Origin: Rehaibacterium terrae
Lineage (GTDB): Bacteria; Pseudomonadota; Gammaproteobacteria; Xanthomonadales; Xanthomonadaceae
Direction of reading: 5' to 3'
NCBI RefSeq assembly: GCF_014202935.1
Contig: NZ_JACHHX010000006.1
Span: forward strand, 62,001 to 126,000
DNA: 64,000 bases
Shown piece by piece: positions 39,906 through 49,482 of this stretch. Every line of letters starts with the position of its first letter. The stretch's first letter is position 1. The position numbers and the translations under genes are program-made. The notes beneath the pieces were generated by a model. That model saw nothing but the letters and a program-made list of their open reading frames with translations, did not search any database and was not told the origin of the DNA.

Positions 39906-42014
39906 TCAGCCCGCCAGCCGGCGCATCAGCTCCTGCATCGCCATCGGCCGCCCCAGCCAGAAGCCCTGGGCGAGGTCGCAGTTGCGCTCGCGCAGCACCG
40001 CGTACTGGCCTTCGTTCTCCACACCCTCGGCCACCACGGTGATGCCGAGCGAGTGGGCCATGGCGATGATGGCGGAGGTCAGCGCCAGGTCGTCGGGATC
40101 GCGCAGCACGTCGGCGACGAAGCTGCGATCGATCTTCACGCCGTCCACCGGCACCCGGCGCAGGTGGCTCAGTCCGGAAAAACCGGTACCGAAGTCGTCC
40201 AGCCAGATCTTCACGCCCAGGGCGCGCAACCGTGACAGCAGGGCGCTGGCCTGCACCTCGTCTCCGAGCACGGCGGTCTCGGTCAGCTCGATGTGCAGCC
40301 GTTCCGGCGCCAGGCCGGAGTCCTTCAGGGTGGCGGCCACCACCTCGGGCAGATCGCCGCCGCGCAGCTGGCGCGCGGAGATGTTGACCGACACGAACGG
40401 CGCCTCGCCTTGCTCCACCTGCCAGCGCTGCGCGTCTTCACAGGCGCGGGCCAGCACGTGGCGACCGAGCGCCTCGATCAGCCCGCTCTGTTCGGCCACG
40501 TCGATGAACACCGCTGGCGGAATGACGCCGTGCAGCGGGTGCTGCCAGCGCAACAGCGCCTCGGCACCGACCAGGGCCCCGTCGGCGAGCCGGAATACCG
40601 GCTGGTAGTGCAGACTCAGTTCGCCGCGCTCCCAGGCGCCGCGCAGATCCTGCTCCATCTGAACGCGCCGCTCCACCGCCTGGTTCATCGCCTTGCTGTA
40701 GAAGCGGTAGCAGTTCTTGCCGGCGACCTTGGCCTGGTACATGGCGATGTCGCCGTTCTTCAGCAGCAGCCCGGCGCCGGCCGCATCGTGCGGGAACAGG
40801 GTGATGCCCACCGAAGCACCGAGGAAAACCTCGCGACCCAGCACCTCGATCGGCTGCTGCAACTCCAGGATGATCGCATCGGCCAGACGGCTGGCCGTGG
40901 CGCGCATGTCCTGGCCGAGGATCAGGGCGACGAACTCGTCGCCGCCGAAACGCGCCACCTCGGCGCCATCGCCGCCGATCCGCTCCACGCACTGGCGGAT
41001 GCGGGTGGCGAACTGCGCCAGCACTTCGTCGCCGGCATCGTGGCCGAGGGTGTCGTTGACGCGCTTGAAGTCGTCCACGTCGAGGAACAGCAGTGCCAGC
41101 TCGCCGCCGCTGGCCTGCAAGGTCAGCAGGCGCTGGTCGAGCAACTCGCGGAAGGCCAGCCGGTTGGGCAGACCGGTCAGGCTGTCGCCGTAGGCCATGC
41201 GGCGGATGTCGCGGTCGTGGCGGTCCACGCTCTCGCTCATCCGTTTGAAGGCGCGGATCAGGTCGCCCAGCTCGTCGCCGCGGCGAGTGTCGAGCTGGAC
41301 CCGCTCGTAACGCCCGATCTCGACCGCCCGCGCCGCCTCGGCCAGCTGGCGTATCGGCCGCACCAGGCCGCGCGACACCAGCACGAGCACCGCCACGCCG
41401 AGCGCGGTCAGCGCGGCGAGCAGCGCGGCCAGCCAGTACAGATTGCGCTGGGCGATGGCGCCCAGCCCCTGCCGCAGCAAGGCATCGGCGCGCGACTGCT
41501 GCTCGCCGACCACGGCGAGCGAGAAACCGAGACGCACACCGCCGATGCGCTCGTCGCCGATGAAGATCGGCTGGGTCACGTCCATCGTCTCGGCCGACCA
41601 CTGCACCCGCAGCGACTGCGCGGCGATGGCGCCGGCAGCGAACGGGTCGTCCATCGGCTGGCCATACCCCGGGATGTCGCTCGAACCGTCGTGCACGACC
41701 AGGCCCTCGGCGTCGAAGACGATCACGTAGGCGACGTCAGGCTGCCGCAATACGGACCGGCTCAGTTCCCCGATCGTGTCGAGGTCGAAGTAGTAGAGCG
41801 GGTTGGCGATCGCTTCGGCGAGCTGGCTGGACAGCGCCGCGCCGCGCCGGCGCAGGCCCTCCATCGCCAGCTCGTGCACGGCCTCGCGACCGATGCCGGC
41901 CAGCTCTTCCTGGCTGTCCTCGTACTGCCACCACAACGCCGCCAGCACCACCAGCGCGGTCCCCAACACCAGGGCCAGGATGGTGAGCACGCGCGCCTGC
42001 AAGCCGTAACGCAT
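39906..42014 (-). CDS. Membrane-bound diguanylate cyclase/phosphodiesterase (HAMP-GGDEF-EAL)
   Basis: 702 residues. TM1 (about 9-29), a periplasmic sensor region of about 160 residues, TM2 (about 193-213), a HAMP-like linker, GGDEF and EAL domains. The GGDEF site is intact (ARFGGDEFVALI). The EAL domain keeps GAEALLRW, LTETAV, LDDFGTG, KIDRSF and EGVENE, so both c-di-GMP synthesis and breakdown look possible. It starts three bases after the PhnD-like binding protein gene, which suggests the two act together as a periplasmic sensing unit. Confidence 0.93.
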   Translation of the reverse strand: MRYGLQARVLTILALVLGTALVVLAALWWQYEDSQEELAGIGREAVHELAMEGLRRRGAALSSQLAEAIANPLYYFDLDTIGELSRSVLRQPDVAYVIVFDAEGLVVHDGSSDIPGYGQPMDDPFAAGAIAAQSLRVQWSAETMDVTQPIFIGDERIGGVRLGFSLAVVGEQQSRADALLRQGLGAIAQRNLYWLAALLAALTALGVAVLVLVSRGLVRPIRQLAEAARAVEIGRYERVQLDTRRGDELGDLIRAFKRMSESVDRHDRDIRRMAYGDSLTGLPNRLAFRELLDQRLLTLQASGGELALLFLDVDDFKRVNDTLGHDAGDEVLAQFATRIRQCVERIGGDGAEVARFGGDEFVALILGQDMRATASRLADAIILELQQPIEVLGREVFLGASVGITLFPHDAAGAGLLLKNGDIAMYQAKVAGKNCYRFYSKAMNQAVERRVQMEQDLRGAWERGELSLHYQPVFRLADGALVGAEALLRWQHPLHGVIPPAVFIDVAEQSGLIEALGRHVLARACEDAQRWQVEQGEAPFVSVNISARQLRGGDLPEVVAATLKDSGLAPERLHIELTETAVLGDEVQASALLSRLRALGVKIWLDDFGTGFSGLSHLRRVPVDGVKIDRSFVADVLRDPDDLALTSAIIAMAHSLGITVVAEGVENEGQYAVLRERNCDLAQGFWLGRPMAMQELMRRLAG

Positions 42015-42017
42015 GCC

Positions 42018-42944
42018 CTACTCCAGCTCCGCCCTGACCCGACGCACGCCGGCCCGCAACCGTTCCAGCGCCTGCGCCGTGTCGCCGTCGATCTCGATGA
42101 AACGGTTGGTCTGGAAGAAGCTGCGCAGCGCCTCCTGACCGGCCGGATCGTCGGCCGCGGCCAACAGCACCTCGCGCAGGCGCGCCTCGACCGCGACCGG
42201 CAGGCCGGTGCGCACCAGCTCCACCGCGCGCGGATACGGCTCGGTCTCGCCGATGATCGTCAGGTCCTCGCGGAAGCGGTCGGGCATGCGCTCCAGATCC
42301 TCCCAGTCGAGATTGCTGAAGGCGCCGGCATCGACCACCCGTTTGTGCACCCAGGCGGCGATGTTGCTCTCGCTGCGGGCGAAGACGTAGCCGACCCCGC
42401 CGGACTCGGGCCGGTCCCGCGGCGAGAGCATGATTTCCAGCGGCAGGCCCGCCTGCAGCAGCGCCATCGCCGGAGCGAAGTAGGCGCTGGTCGAGGAGGG
42501 GCTCTGGAAGGCGATGCTGCGGCCGAGCAGATCCCCGAGCGTGCGGATGCCGCTGTCGCGGCGGGCGAAAAACACGGTCCGGTACAGACGCACGCCGTCG
42601 CGCTCGGTGGCCAGCAGGGGGCGGGCGCCGGCGCGCTCCTGCAGGATCGAGGCCATCGCCGCGGTTTCGGTCACCCAGTCGACCCGTCCGCGACGCAGAT
42701 AGCTCTGCATCTGCTGGGCGTCGCGGGCCATCAGGATGCGGCCCTCGCGGATGCCGACATCGGCCATCCGCGGCACCACGTAGTCGAGCAGCGGCTTGAG
42801 CTGTTCGTAATGCCGCTTGGGGTTGTCGCTGATGCGGCCGAGCACCAGCAGGCTTTCGTCATCGCCCGCCTTGGCCGTGCCGGCGCAAAGCGGCAGCGCC
42901 AGCACCAACGTGCGAGTCAGGGCGAGGAGGAGCTTCGACACCAC
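42018..42944 (-). CDS. PhnD-like periplasmic substrate-binding protein
   Basis: 308 residues with a cleavable signal peptide (LLLALTRTLVLALPLCAGTAKA). The body fits the phosphate/phosphite/phosphonate-binding family: YLRRGRVDWVTETAAMASIL, VFFARRDSGIRTLGDLLGRSIAFQSPSSTSAYFAP and VHKRVVDAGAFSNLDW. No ABC permease or ATPase accompanies it. The following gene is a membrane GGDEF/EAL protein with a periplasmic domain, so a role as ligand sensor for that protein is likely (inference). The start is GTG at 42944 or the adjacent GTG at 42941. Confidence 0.85.
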   Translation of the reverse strand: MVSKLLLALTRTLVLALPLCAGTAKAGDDESLLVLGRISDNPKRHYEQLKPLLDYVVPRMADVGIREGRILMARDAQQMQSYLRRGRVDWVTETAAMASILQERAGARPLLATERDGVRLYRTVFFARRDSGIRTLGDLLGRSIAFQSPSSTSAYFAPAMALLQAGLPLEIMLSPRDRPESGGVGYVFARSESNIAAWVHKRVVDAGAFSNLDWEDLERMPDRFREDLTIIGETEPYPRAVELVRTGLPVAVEARLREVLLAAADDPAGQEALRSFFQTNRFIEIDGDTAQALERLRAGVRRVRAELE

Positions 42945-43015
42945 GTCTGTGCGAGCCGGGGTTGCAGGAAAACGGCGCCCAGCCTACCCCATCCGGACCG
43001 GGCCGCGATAGCCGC

Positions 43016-43768
43016 TCAGGGCGCCCTGCGCCCGGCCAGCCGCGCCATCCGCTGGACCTCGCTGAGGATGCCGCGCAGGATGCGCACCTCGCGCTGGTCG
43101 GGATCGGCGCGCAGGAACAGCCGCCGCAGCCGCTGCATCACCATCTCCGGCGCGCGGCCCTTGTGGAAATCGATGTCGTCCAGCGTCTCGGACAGGTGTG
43201 CGAACAAGCCCTCCAGCTCGGCCTGGGTGGCCGGCGGCTCCGCGCGCTCGGCGACGGCGGCTCCGGCCCCGTCCCGCTCGAGCGCCGCCAGCCGCAACTC
43301 GTAAGCCAGCACCTGCACGGCGGCCGCCAGGTTGAGCGAACTGAACGCGGGATTCGCCGGAATGTGCACGGCCGCGTGGCAACGCTGCAACTCCTCGTTG
43401 GTCAGGCCGGTACGTTCACGGCCAAACAGCAGCGCCACCGGCCCCTGCCCGGCGGCCTCGCGCAGCCTTGCCGCCGCCTCGCGCGGGCTGTATTCGGGCA
43501 GACGCACGGTGCGGCTGCGGGCGGTGCAGCCGAGCACGTAGCGGCAGTCGGCCAGCGCCGGCTCCAGCGTCGGGTGGACTGTCGCCGCCGCCAGCAGGTC
43601 GTCGGCGCCGGCCGCCAGCGCGACCGCTTCGGGATGCGGGAACTGCTCGGGCGCGACCAGCGTCAGCCAGCCCAGCCCCATCGTCTTCATCGCGCGCGCG
43701 GCGCTGCCGATGTTGCCGGGGTGCTGAGTGCCGACCAGGACGAAGCGGATGGAATCGAGAAATGACAT
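43016..43768 (-). CDS. trmJ: tRNA (cytidine/uridine-2'-O-)-methyltransferase TrmJ
   Basis: 250-residue SPOUT-family enzyme that methylates the ribose of tRNA position 32. Seen: [23 protein letters not shown] at the N-terminus, [16 protein letters not shown] and the knot [19 protein letters not shown]. The helical C-terminal extension ([15 protein letters not shown]) is typical of TrmJ. ATG 43768 (MSFLDSIRF). Divergent from suhB, as in many gammaproteobacteria. Confidence 0.95.
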   Translation of the reverse strand: MSFLDSIRFVLVGTQHPGNIGSAARAMKTMGLGWLTLVAPEQFPHPEAVALAAGADDLLAAATVHPTLEPALADCRYVLGCTARSRTVRLPEYSPREAAARLREAAGQGPVALLFGRERTGLTNEELQRCHAAVHIPANPAFSSLNLAAAVQVLAYELRLAALERDGAGAAVAERAEPPATQAELEGLFAHLSETLDDIDFHKGRAPEMVMQRLRRLFLRADPDQREVRILRGILSEVQRMARLAGRRAP

Positions 43769-43830
43769 GGCTCGGGGTGGTTCGGTTCGGGTCGGGCATC
43801 GGGCCGGGCAGGACGCAGCCAACGGGCGGC

Positions 43831-43839
43831 TGCTAGAAT
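43831..43839 (+). promoter_or_regulatory. Extended -10 promoter element of suhB
   Basis: TGCTAGAAT, an extended -10 (TGN plus TAGAAT), lies 56 bases before the suhB ATG. No good -35 box stands 17 bases upstream, in line with an extended -10 promoter. Confidence 0.5.
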
Positions 43840-43894
43840 GCGCCGCCTGCGGCCAGCGGCCGCCCCGCTCTTTTCATCTTTCCACGGTGCGCGC

Positions 43895-44695
43895 ATGCAG
43901 AAGCCTGCAGTCAACGTCATGGTCAAGGCGGCCCGTCAGGCCGGCACCCTGATCCTGCGCTACATGAGCCGGCTCGACAGCCTCAACGTCGTCGAGAAGG
44001 CCCGCCAGGACTATGCCAGCGAAGTCGATGCGCTCGCCGAGGCCGAGATCATACGCGAGCTCAAGCGCGCCTTCCCCGACTACGCCTTCCTCGCCGAGGA
44101 GAGCGGCCAGCAGGGCAAGTCCCGCCACACCTGGGTGATCGACCCGCTCGACGGCACCAGCAATTACCTGCGCGGGCTGCCGCACTTCTGCGTCTCCATC
44201 GCCCTGCTCGAAGGCCACGAGCCGATCCACGGCGTGGTGTTCGATCCGCTGCGCAACGAGCTGTTCACCGCCAGCAAGGGCGCCGGCGCCCTGCTCAACG
44301 ACAGGAAGATCCGCGTCGCCGAGCGCCGTGATCTCGCCGGCAGCCTGCTGATCACCGGCTTTCCGCCACGCGAGCGCAAGCGCGCCGGCATCCAGCTCGA
44401 CACCGTCAAGACGTTGCTGGAGACCGCCGAGGACGTGCGCCGCACCGGCTCGGCCGCGCTCGACCTGGCCTACGTCGCCTGCGGACGGGCCGATGGCTAC
44501 TTCGAGGCCGGCGTGCAGCCCTGGGACATCGCCGCCGGGCTGCTGCTGGTGCGCGAGGCCGGCGGCCGCGTCTGCGACTACCGCGGCGGCAGCGACTTCA
44601 TGCGCAACGGCCAGATCATCGCCGGCAACCTCAAGGTCGCTGACGCCCTGCAGAAGGTCATCGTGCAGAGCGGTTACGCCGCGGCGTTCGACTGA
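43895..44695 (+). CDS. suhB: Inositol-1-monophosphatase family protein SuhB
   Basis: 266 residues. Metal and phosphate sites: [35 protein letters not shown] and the C-terminal [18 protein letters not shown]. SuhB hydrolyses myo-inositol phosphate and also joins the rRNA antitermination complex in E. coli. [17 protein letters not shown] at the start matches SuhB well. Confidence 0.96.
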   Translation: MQKPAVNVMVKAARQAGTLILRYMSRLDSLNVVEKARQDYASEVDALAEAEIIRELKRAFPDYAFLAEESGQQGKSRHTWVIDPLDGTSNYLRGLPHFCVSIALLEGHEPIHGVVFDPLRNELFTASKGAGALLNDRKIRVAERRDLAGSLLITGFPPRERKRAGIQLDTVKTLLETAEDVRRTGSAALDLAYVACGRADGYFEAGVQPWDIAAGLLLVREAGGRVCDYRGGSDFMRNGQIIAGNLKVADALQKVIVQSGYAAAFD

Positions 44696-44698
44696 GAG

Positions 44699-44775
44699 CG
44701 GGATCCGGGACTCGGGACTCGGGAAAGGGCATCGAAGCATCGTCATCCCGATCCCGGCGCAAGCCGGGATCCATG
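44699..44775 (+). repeat. Heptamer run plus composite palindromic repeat after suhB (copy 2)
   Basis: GGGATCCGGGACTCGGGACTC-type heptamers are followed by CGGGAAAGGGCATCGAA and a REP-like ATCGTCATCCCG ... GGCGCAAGCCGGGATCC. It shares its block order with 37875-37928. The remaining bases to 44975 hold only the leader of the next gene; no other gene is visible in this 280-base gap. Confidence 0.8.
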
Positions 44776-44975
44776 TTGCTCTTCCATCGCACGGCACCCG
44801 GGCACGACCAGGCCGGCCACGGATTCGCGCCGCCGAGGCGCCCGCGCAGACCGCCCCTTCACCACCCCCGGGTGCGTCGGTCGCGTGCCGCCACCGGGCA
44901 CCACTCCACTGTTCCTCCGCGGTAGCGCACCGACATAGACTCACAGTCGGGCCTGATTCGCAGACAGGGAGTGAC

Positions 44976-46226
44976 ATGCGCTCGGGAGCATTGCTGTTCT
45001 TGCTGTTCTTGCTGGGCTCGGCCGGTGCCGCCGCGGCCGAGACACCGCGGGTCACCGAGATCCGCTTCGCCGGCAACGCCGTCACCCGGCCGGAGGTGAT
45101 GCTGCGCGAGATGAACCTGCGCCCGGGCGACCCCGCCGACCCCGACCGGATCGCGCGCAGCCGCCAGGCCATCCTCGATCTCGGCCTGTTCCGCGAGGTC
45201 CGGATCGAGCAGGTTCCCGAAGCCGACGGCGTGGCGCTGGACGTGCACGTGCGCGAGAAGCGCTACGTGCTGCCGATCCCGCGCGCCGACACCAGCACCG
45301 ACCGCGACTACAGCTACGGCGGCCAGCTGCGCTGGAGCAACATCGGCGGCCTCAATCACAGCATGAACGTGTACATCGAGCAGGGCCGTTTCCGCGACGA
45401 TCTCAATCGCGAACGCGAGCGCACGGCGCGCCTGGCGTACACCGCCCCCTACGTCTTCGACACCCCCTACAACCTGTCCACCAGCATCGGCCGGCTGGAG
45501 CGGGTCAACCCGGGCCAGACCGGCAGCTTCGAGGAAACCTTCCATCACGCCGAACTGCATCTGTCGCGCGACCTGAGCTGGCGCCGCCCGCGGCGCGGCT
45601 GGACCTTCGGCGGCGGCCTGCTGTGGCAGACGCAGCGCGCCGAGGGCGAGTTCGCCCCGCCGTCGGACGGCGAGGCGCTCGCGGCGGTGCTCAGCGCGGA
45701 CTTCCACGACGTCCGCTTCAACGTCTACAGCGAGAGCGGCCGCCGCTTCGTCACGCGGCTGGAAACCGCCAGCGACGCGTTGCTGTCCGACTACGGCTAC
45801 ACCCGCCTGACCGGCCGCTACATCGAGTACCGGCCGCTGGGCGACACCCCGCACCAGACCCTGCACCTGATCGCCGACGGGGGCTGGTATGCCGACGGCC
45901 CGCGCAGCCGCAACGCCTTCAGCCTCGGCGGCGCCTCCCGGCTGCGCGGTTACGAATCGGACTGGCTCGAAGGCCAGCGTTACTGGCACATCGCCGCCGA
46001 GTATCTCCGGCCGCTCGGCCGCAACTGGCTGCGTCTGCTCGCCGTGGCCGAGGCCGGTGGCACCGATGACGCCGTGCTCGGCCGCCGCGAGGGCGGGCCC
46101 TACGCCAGCGTGGGCTTGGGCGTGCGCATCCGCCTGACCTGGTTCGTCGACATCGAGATCGAGGCCGGCATCGCCTACCCGCTGCGCGGCGGCGACGGCG
46201 CGCGCTTCTTCGCCCGCGGCAATTGA
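44976..46226 (+). CDS. Small Omp85-superfamily outer-membrane protein (one POTRA plus D15-type barrel)
   Basis: 416 residues with signal peptide (ALLFLLFLLGSAGAAAAE). Residues about 24-95 form a single POTRA-like domain (VTEIRFAGNAVTRPEVMLREMNL ... VDVHVREKR in pattern). The rest is a predicted beta barrel with alternating aromatic strands and the Omp85 motif LRGYESDWLEG. Length is far below BamA (about 800) and TamA (about 580). It is likely an outer-membrane insertion or secretion pore of the single-POTRA type; its substrate is unknown. It stands alone, convergent with secF. Confidence 0.8.
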   Translation: MRSGALLFLLFLLGSAGAAAAETPRVTEIRFAGNAVTRPEVMLREMNLRPGDPADPDRIARSRQAILDLGLFREVRIEQVPEADGVALDVHVREKRYVLPIPRADTSTDRDYSYGGQLRWSNIGGLNHSMNVYIEQGRFRDDLNRERERTARLAYTAPYVFDTPYNLSTSIGRLERVNPGQTGSFEETFHHAELHLSRDLSWRRPRRGWTFGGGLLWQTQRAEGEFAPPSDGEALAAVLSADFHDVRFNVYSESGRRFVTRLETASDALLSDYGYTRLTGRYIEYRPLGDTPHQTLHLIADGGWYADGPRSRNAFSLGGASRLRGYESDWLEGQRYWHIAAEYLRPLGRNWLRLLAVAEAGGTDDAVLGRREGGPYASVGLGVRIRLTWFVDIEIEAGIAYPLRGGDGARFFARGN

Positions 46227-46322
46227 TGGCGAAGGCGGGCCGCGGAGACCACGGAAACTGCAAACGGATGCATCGACGCAAGCCGTGACCGGCAGATTCG
46301 GCGCCGGCAAAGCATTTCAGCC

Positions 46323-46397
46323 TCGGATCTGCGCGGATGCGCGCAGACAAGGCTTTGAGCCAGCGTGATCCGTGTTCATCCGCGCAAATCCGCGGCA
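46323..46397. repeat. Inverted repeat of the CGGATCTGCGCGGATG family
   Basis: The left arm contains CGGATCTGCGCGGATG and the right arm its reverse complement with changes (CATCCGCGCAAATCCGCGG). The same sequence family occurs in the tgt-yajC gap. Confidence 0.75.
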
Positions 46398-46485
46398 AAG
46401 AGCGTTGCTGCCTCCGGGCATCCGGTCGCGGCGCACGCCACTCTCACGACTGCAACACATCCCGGAACGCCTCGCGAAAATGCGA

Positions 46486-46508
46486 AGACCCGCCACGCGG
46501 GCGGGTCT
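46486..46508. terminator. Convergent terminator hairpin
   Basis: AGACCCGCC and GGCGGGTCT form a nine-base stem with loop ACGCG between the convergent Omp85-like gene and secF. T tracts are weak on both sides. Confidence 0.5.
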
Positions 46509-46532
46509 CGCGGGGCAGCCGGCGTGAGCGGC

Positions 46533-47516
46533 TTACGGGCGGCGGGCCAGCTCGGCCTCGTCGCGCGCCTTGGGCATCAGGTCCTGCTTGGTGACGCCCA
46601 GCCACAGCAGCACCGGGGTGGCGTAGAAGATCGTCGACAGGGTGCCGACCACGATGCCGACGATCAGCGCCAGCGAGAAGCCTTCCAGCGTGGGGCCGCC
46701 GAACAGGTACAGCGCCACTGCGGTGAGCAGGGTCGTCACCGAGGTCATGATCGTGCGCGACAGGGTGCTGTTGATGGCCTTGTTCAGCACCTGCACGCTG
46801 TCCGAGGCGCGGGTCGAGCGGAACAGTTCGCGCACGCGGTCGAACACCACGATCTTGTCGTTCACCGAGTAGCCGTCGACCGCCAGGATCGCCGCCAGCA
46901 CGGCCAGATCGAAGTCCAGGCCCATGATCGCGAAGAAGCCCAGCGTCACCACCACGTCGTGGATTTCGCCGATCACCGTGGCGAGGGCGAACTTCCACTC
47001 GAAGCGCATGGCGATGTAGATCATGATGCCGGTGAGCACCACGAACACCGCGACGATGCCGTTGTAGGCCAGCTCGCGGCCGACCTGCGGACCGACGTAC
47101 TCGCTGCGCTTGATGGTGACCTCGTGGCCGCCGGCGCGAAGTGTGTCCAGCACCAATTGGCCGACCGCGGCGTTGCGCGCATCGATGCTGGTCTCTTCGT
47201 CCTCGGTCAGCAGTTCCTCGACCGCCGCCGCCGAATGCTCCGGCGACAGCCGGATGGCGAAGCTGGTCGAATCGAAGCGCTGCACGAGGGGATTGCGGAA
47301 GCCGCCGGCCTGCAGCGCATCCACCACCTCGGACTGCTCGACCGGCTTGTCGTACACCACCTCGACCAAGGTGCCGCCGGTGAAATCCAGCGCCAGGTTC
47401 AGGCCTTTGGTGGCGATCGCCACGATCGAGCCGAGCATCAGCAACAGGGCGATCGTCACCGACACCCGGCGGATGCCCATGAAGTTGACGTTGCTGTTCG
47501 GATTGAAGAATTCCAT
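46533..47516 (-). CDS. secF: Protein translocase subunit SecF
   Basis: 327-residue inner-membrane RND-type protein with six transmembrane helices and a short periplasmic P1-like domain. LALDFTGGTLVEVVYDKPV near residue 50 and the C-terminal YSVNDKIVVFDRVRE match SecF. With SecD and YajC it pulls preproteins through SecYEG using the proton motive force. It lies 23 bases after secD. Confidence 0.96.
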   Translation of the reverse strand: MEFFNPNSNVNFMGIRRVSVTIALLLMLGSIVAIATKGLNLALDFTGGTLVEVVYDKPVEQSEVVDALQAGGFRNPLVQRFDSTSFAIRLSPEHSAAAVEELLTEDEETSIDARNAAVGQLVLDTLRAGGHEVTIKRSEYVGPQVGRELAYNGIVAVFVVLTGIMIYIAMRFEWKFALATVIGEIHDVVVTLGFFAIMGLDFDLAVLAAILAVDGYSVNDKIVVFDRVRELFRSTRASDSVQVLNKAINSTLSRTIMTSVTTLLTAVALYLFGGPTLEGFSLALIVGIVVGTLSTIFYATPVLLWLGVTKQDLMPKARDEAELARRP

Positions 47517-47539
47517 CTGGGTCGTCTCCGATCAGCCCG

Positions 47540-49414
47540 TCAGACCGACACGGTCTTGACGCGGCGGCCGTGGCCGTAGATCGCCGTGGCGATGGCGCGG
47601 CTCACGACGACGGAAGTGAACATCGAGGTCAGCACGCCGAAGAACAGCACCACGGCGAAGCCGCGGATCGGCCCGGTGCCGAACGAGAACAGGGCCATGG
47701 CGGCGATCACCTTGGTGACGTTGGAATCGAGGATGACCGTCCAGGCGCGCTCGTAGCCGGCCTTGATGCTGGCCACCGGCGTGTTGCCCATGCGCAGCTC
47801 CTCGCGGATGCGTTCGCAGATCAGCACGTTGCCGTCGATCGCCATGCCCAGGGTGAGCACGATGCCGGCGATGCCGGGCATGGTCAGGGTGGCGTCGATG
47901 AAGCTCAGCGCGGCACAGAGCAGGGTCAGGTTGGTGAACAGCGCCACCACCGAGATCAGGCCGAACAGCTTGTAGTAGACGATCATCAGCGCGCACACCA
48001 GCAGGAAGCCCATCGTGATCGCCATGGCGCCGGCCTCGATGTTCTCCTTGCCCAGCGACGGGCCGATCACGCGCTCCTCGACGATGTCCACCGGCGCGGC
48101 CAGCGAGCCGGCGCGCAGCAGCAGGGCCAGCTCGGCGGCCTCGCGCGGGCTCTCCAGACCGGTGGTCTGGAAGCGCTTGCCGAACACGCCGCGGATGGTG
48201 GCGACCGAGATGACCTCCTCGGTGACGCGGGTGGTGCGCACCTCCTGGCCGTCGACGATGCGGACCTCGGGCGTGCGCTCGATGAACACGACCGCCATGC
48301 CGCGACCGACGTTCTCCCGGGTGAACTCCAGCATGCGCTGGCCGCCGACGTTGTTCAGCGTCACCGAGACCATCGGCGAACCGTCCTGCGGATCGAAGCC
48401 GGAGCGGGCGTCGACCAGCTGATCGCCGGAGGCGATGATGCGCCGCGACAGCAGCACCGGGATCGGCCGGCCGTCGGCGCCGGTGCGACGCTGGTAGTAA
48501 AGACGCGCGTCGGGCGGCACGCGGCCGGTCTGGGCGGCGGCATAGGCGTCGCCGTCGACCACGGCGCGGTACTCCAGGGTGGCGGTGGCGCCGAGCACCT
48601 TCTTGGCCTGTGCGGTGTCCTGCACGCCGGGCAACTGCACCACGATCCGGTTGGCACCCTGGCGCTGGATGATCGGCTCGGCCACACCCAGCTCGTTGAT
48701 GCGGTTGCGCAGGGTACCGACGTTCTGCTCGATGGCGTTGTCGATGATGGTCTTGAGCTCGGCCTCGCTGATGCGCGCCACCAGGGCCGCCCCCTCCTCG
48801 GTCGTCGTGGTCTGCAGCAGCAGCTCGGGCAGGTCGCGGGCGATCAGGCTGCGGGCACGGTCGAGGTCGGCGGCGTCGCGCAGCTGGATCAGGATGCCGT
48901 TCGGACCGCGGTTGACCGCCGTATAAGGCACGCGGTTGTCGCGCAGCAGCGCGCGGATGTCGTCGGCGAAGCCGTTCTCGCGCTGTTCCAGCGCGGCGCG
49001 CTGGTCGACCTCCATCAGGAAATGCACGCCGCCCTGCAGGTCCAGGCCGAGCAGCATCGGCGTGGCGCGAATGGCGACCAGCCAGTCCGGCACGGTCGAG
49101 GCGAGGTTGAGCGCCACCGTGTAGCGGTTGCCCAGCTCCTCGCGGATCAGGTCGGCGGCCCGCAGCTGGGTGTCGGGATGATCCAGCCGCACCAGCAGGC
49201 TGTCCGGACCGACATCGATCCTCTTGGGCGTCAGCCCGGCGCGTTCCAGCACGCCCTGCACGCGCTCCTTCAGCGCCTCGTCGACGACCGCGCCGCGGTT
49301 GGGCGTGATCTGGACCGCGGGATCCTGCGGATAGATGTTGGGGATGGCGTAGACGATGCTGACCAGGACGACCAGCACGACCAGTGCGTACTTCCAGCGG
49401 GGAAACTCGAGCAT
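47540..49414 (-). CDS. secD: Protein translocase subunit SecD
   Basis: 624 residues. The N-terminal helix is followed by a large periplasmic domain with LGLDLQGGVHFLMEVD, then six helices with GIVLTLGMAIDGNVLICERIREELR, which contains the conserved residues for proton coupling. Length is close to E. coli SecD (615). Second gene of yajC-secD-secF. Confidence 0.97.
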   Translation of the reverse strand: MLEFPRWKYALVVLVVLVSIVYAIPNIYPQDPAVQITPNRGAVVDEALKERVQGVLERAGLTPKRIDVGPDSLLVRLDHPDTQLRAADLIREELGNRYTVALNLASTVPDWLVAIRATPMLLGLDLQGGVHFLMEVDQRAALEQRENGFADDIRALLRDNRVPYTAVNRGPNGILIQLRDAADLDRARSLIARDLPELLLQTTTTEEGAALVARISEAELKTIIDNAIEQNVGTLRNRINELGVAEPIIQRQGANRIVVQLPGVQDTAQAKKVLGATATLEYRAVVDGDAYAAAQTGRVPPDARLYYQRRTGADGRPIPVLLSRRIIASGDQLVDARSGFDPQDGSPMVSVTLNNVGGQRMLEFTRENVGRGMAVVFIERTPEVRIVDGQEVRTTRVTEEVISVATIRGVFGKRFQTTGLESPREAAELALLLRAGSLAAPVDIVEERVIGPSLGKENIEAGAMAITMGFLLVCALMIVYYKLFGLISVVALFTNLTLLCAALSFIDATLTMPGIAGIVLTLGMAIDGNVLICERIREELRMGNTPVASIKAGYERAWTVILDSNVTKVIAAMALFSFGTGPIRGFAVVLFFGVLTSMFTSVVVSRAIATAIYGHGRRVKTVSV

Positions 49415-49482
49415 GGGCGATCAGCCGCTAACGGCCGCCGTGGCGGCCGGAATTGTCGGGATGGGGATGGCTCGGTGCAGCT

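Larger units (their letters stand above)
46227..46532. other. 306-base non-coding region between the Omp85-like gene and secF
   Basis: It contains an inverted repeat (46323-46397) related to the one at 50075-50151 and a convergent terminator hairpin (46486-46508). No open frame here has coding character on either strand. Confidence 0.8.

Noticed and set aside
40293-43304. Open frame of 1003 codons opposite the GGDEF/EAL and PhnD-like genes
   Set aside because: It spans two well-supported genes on the minus strand and has no recognisable domain; composition is that of a GC-rich shadow frame.
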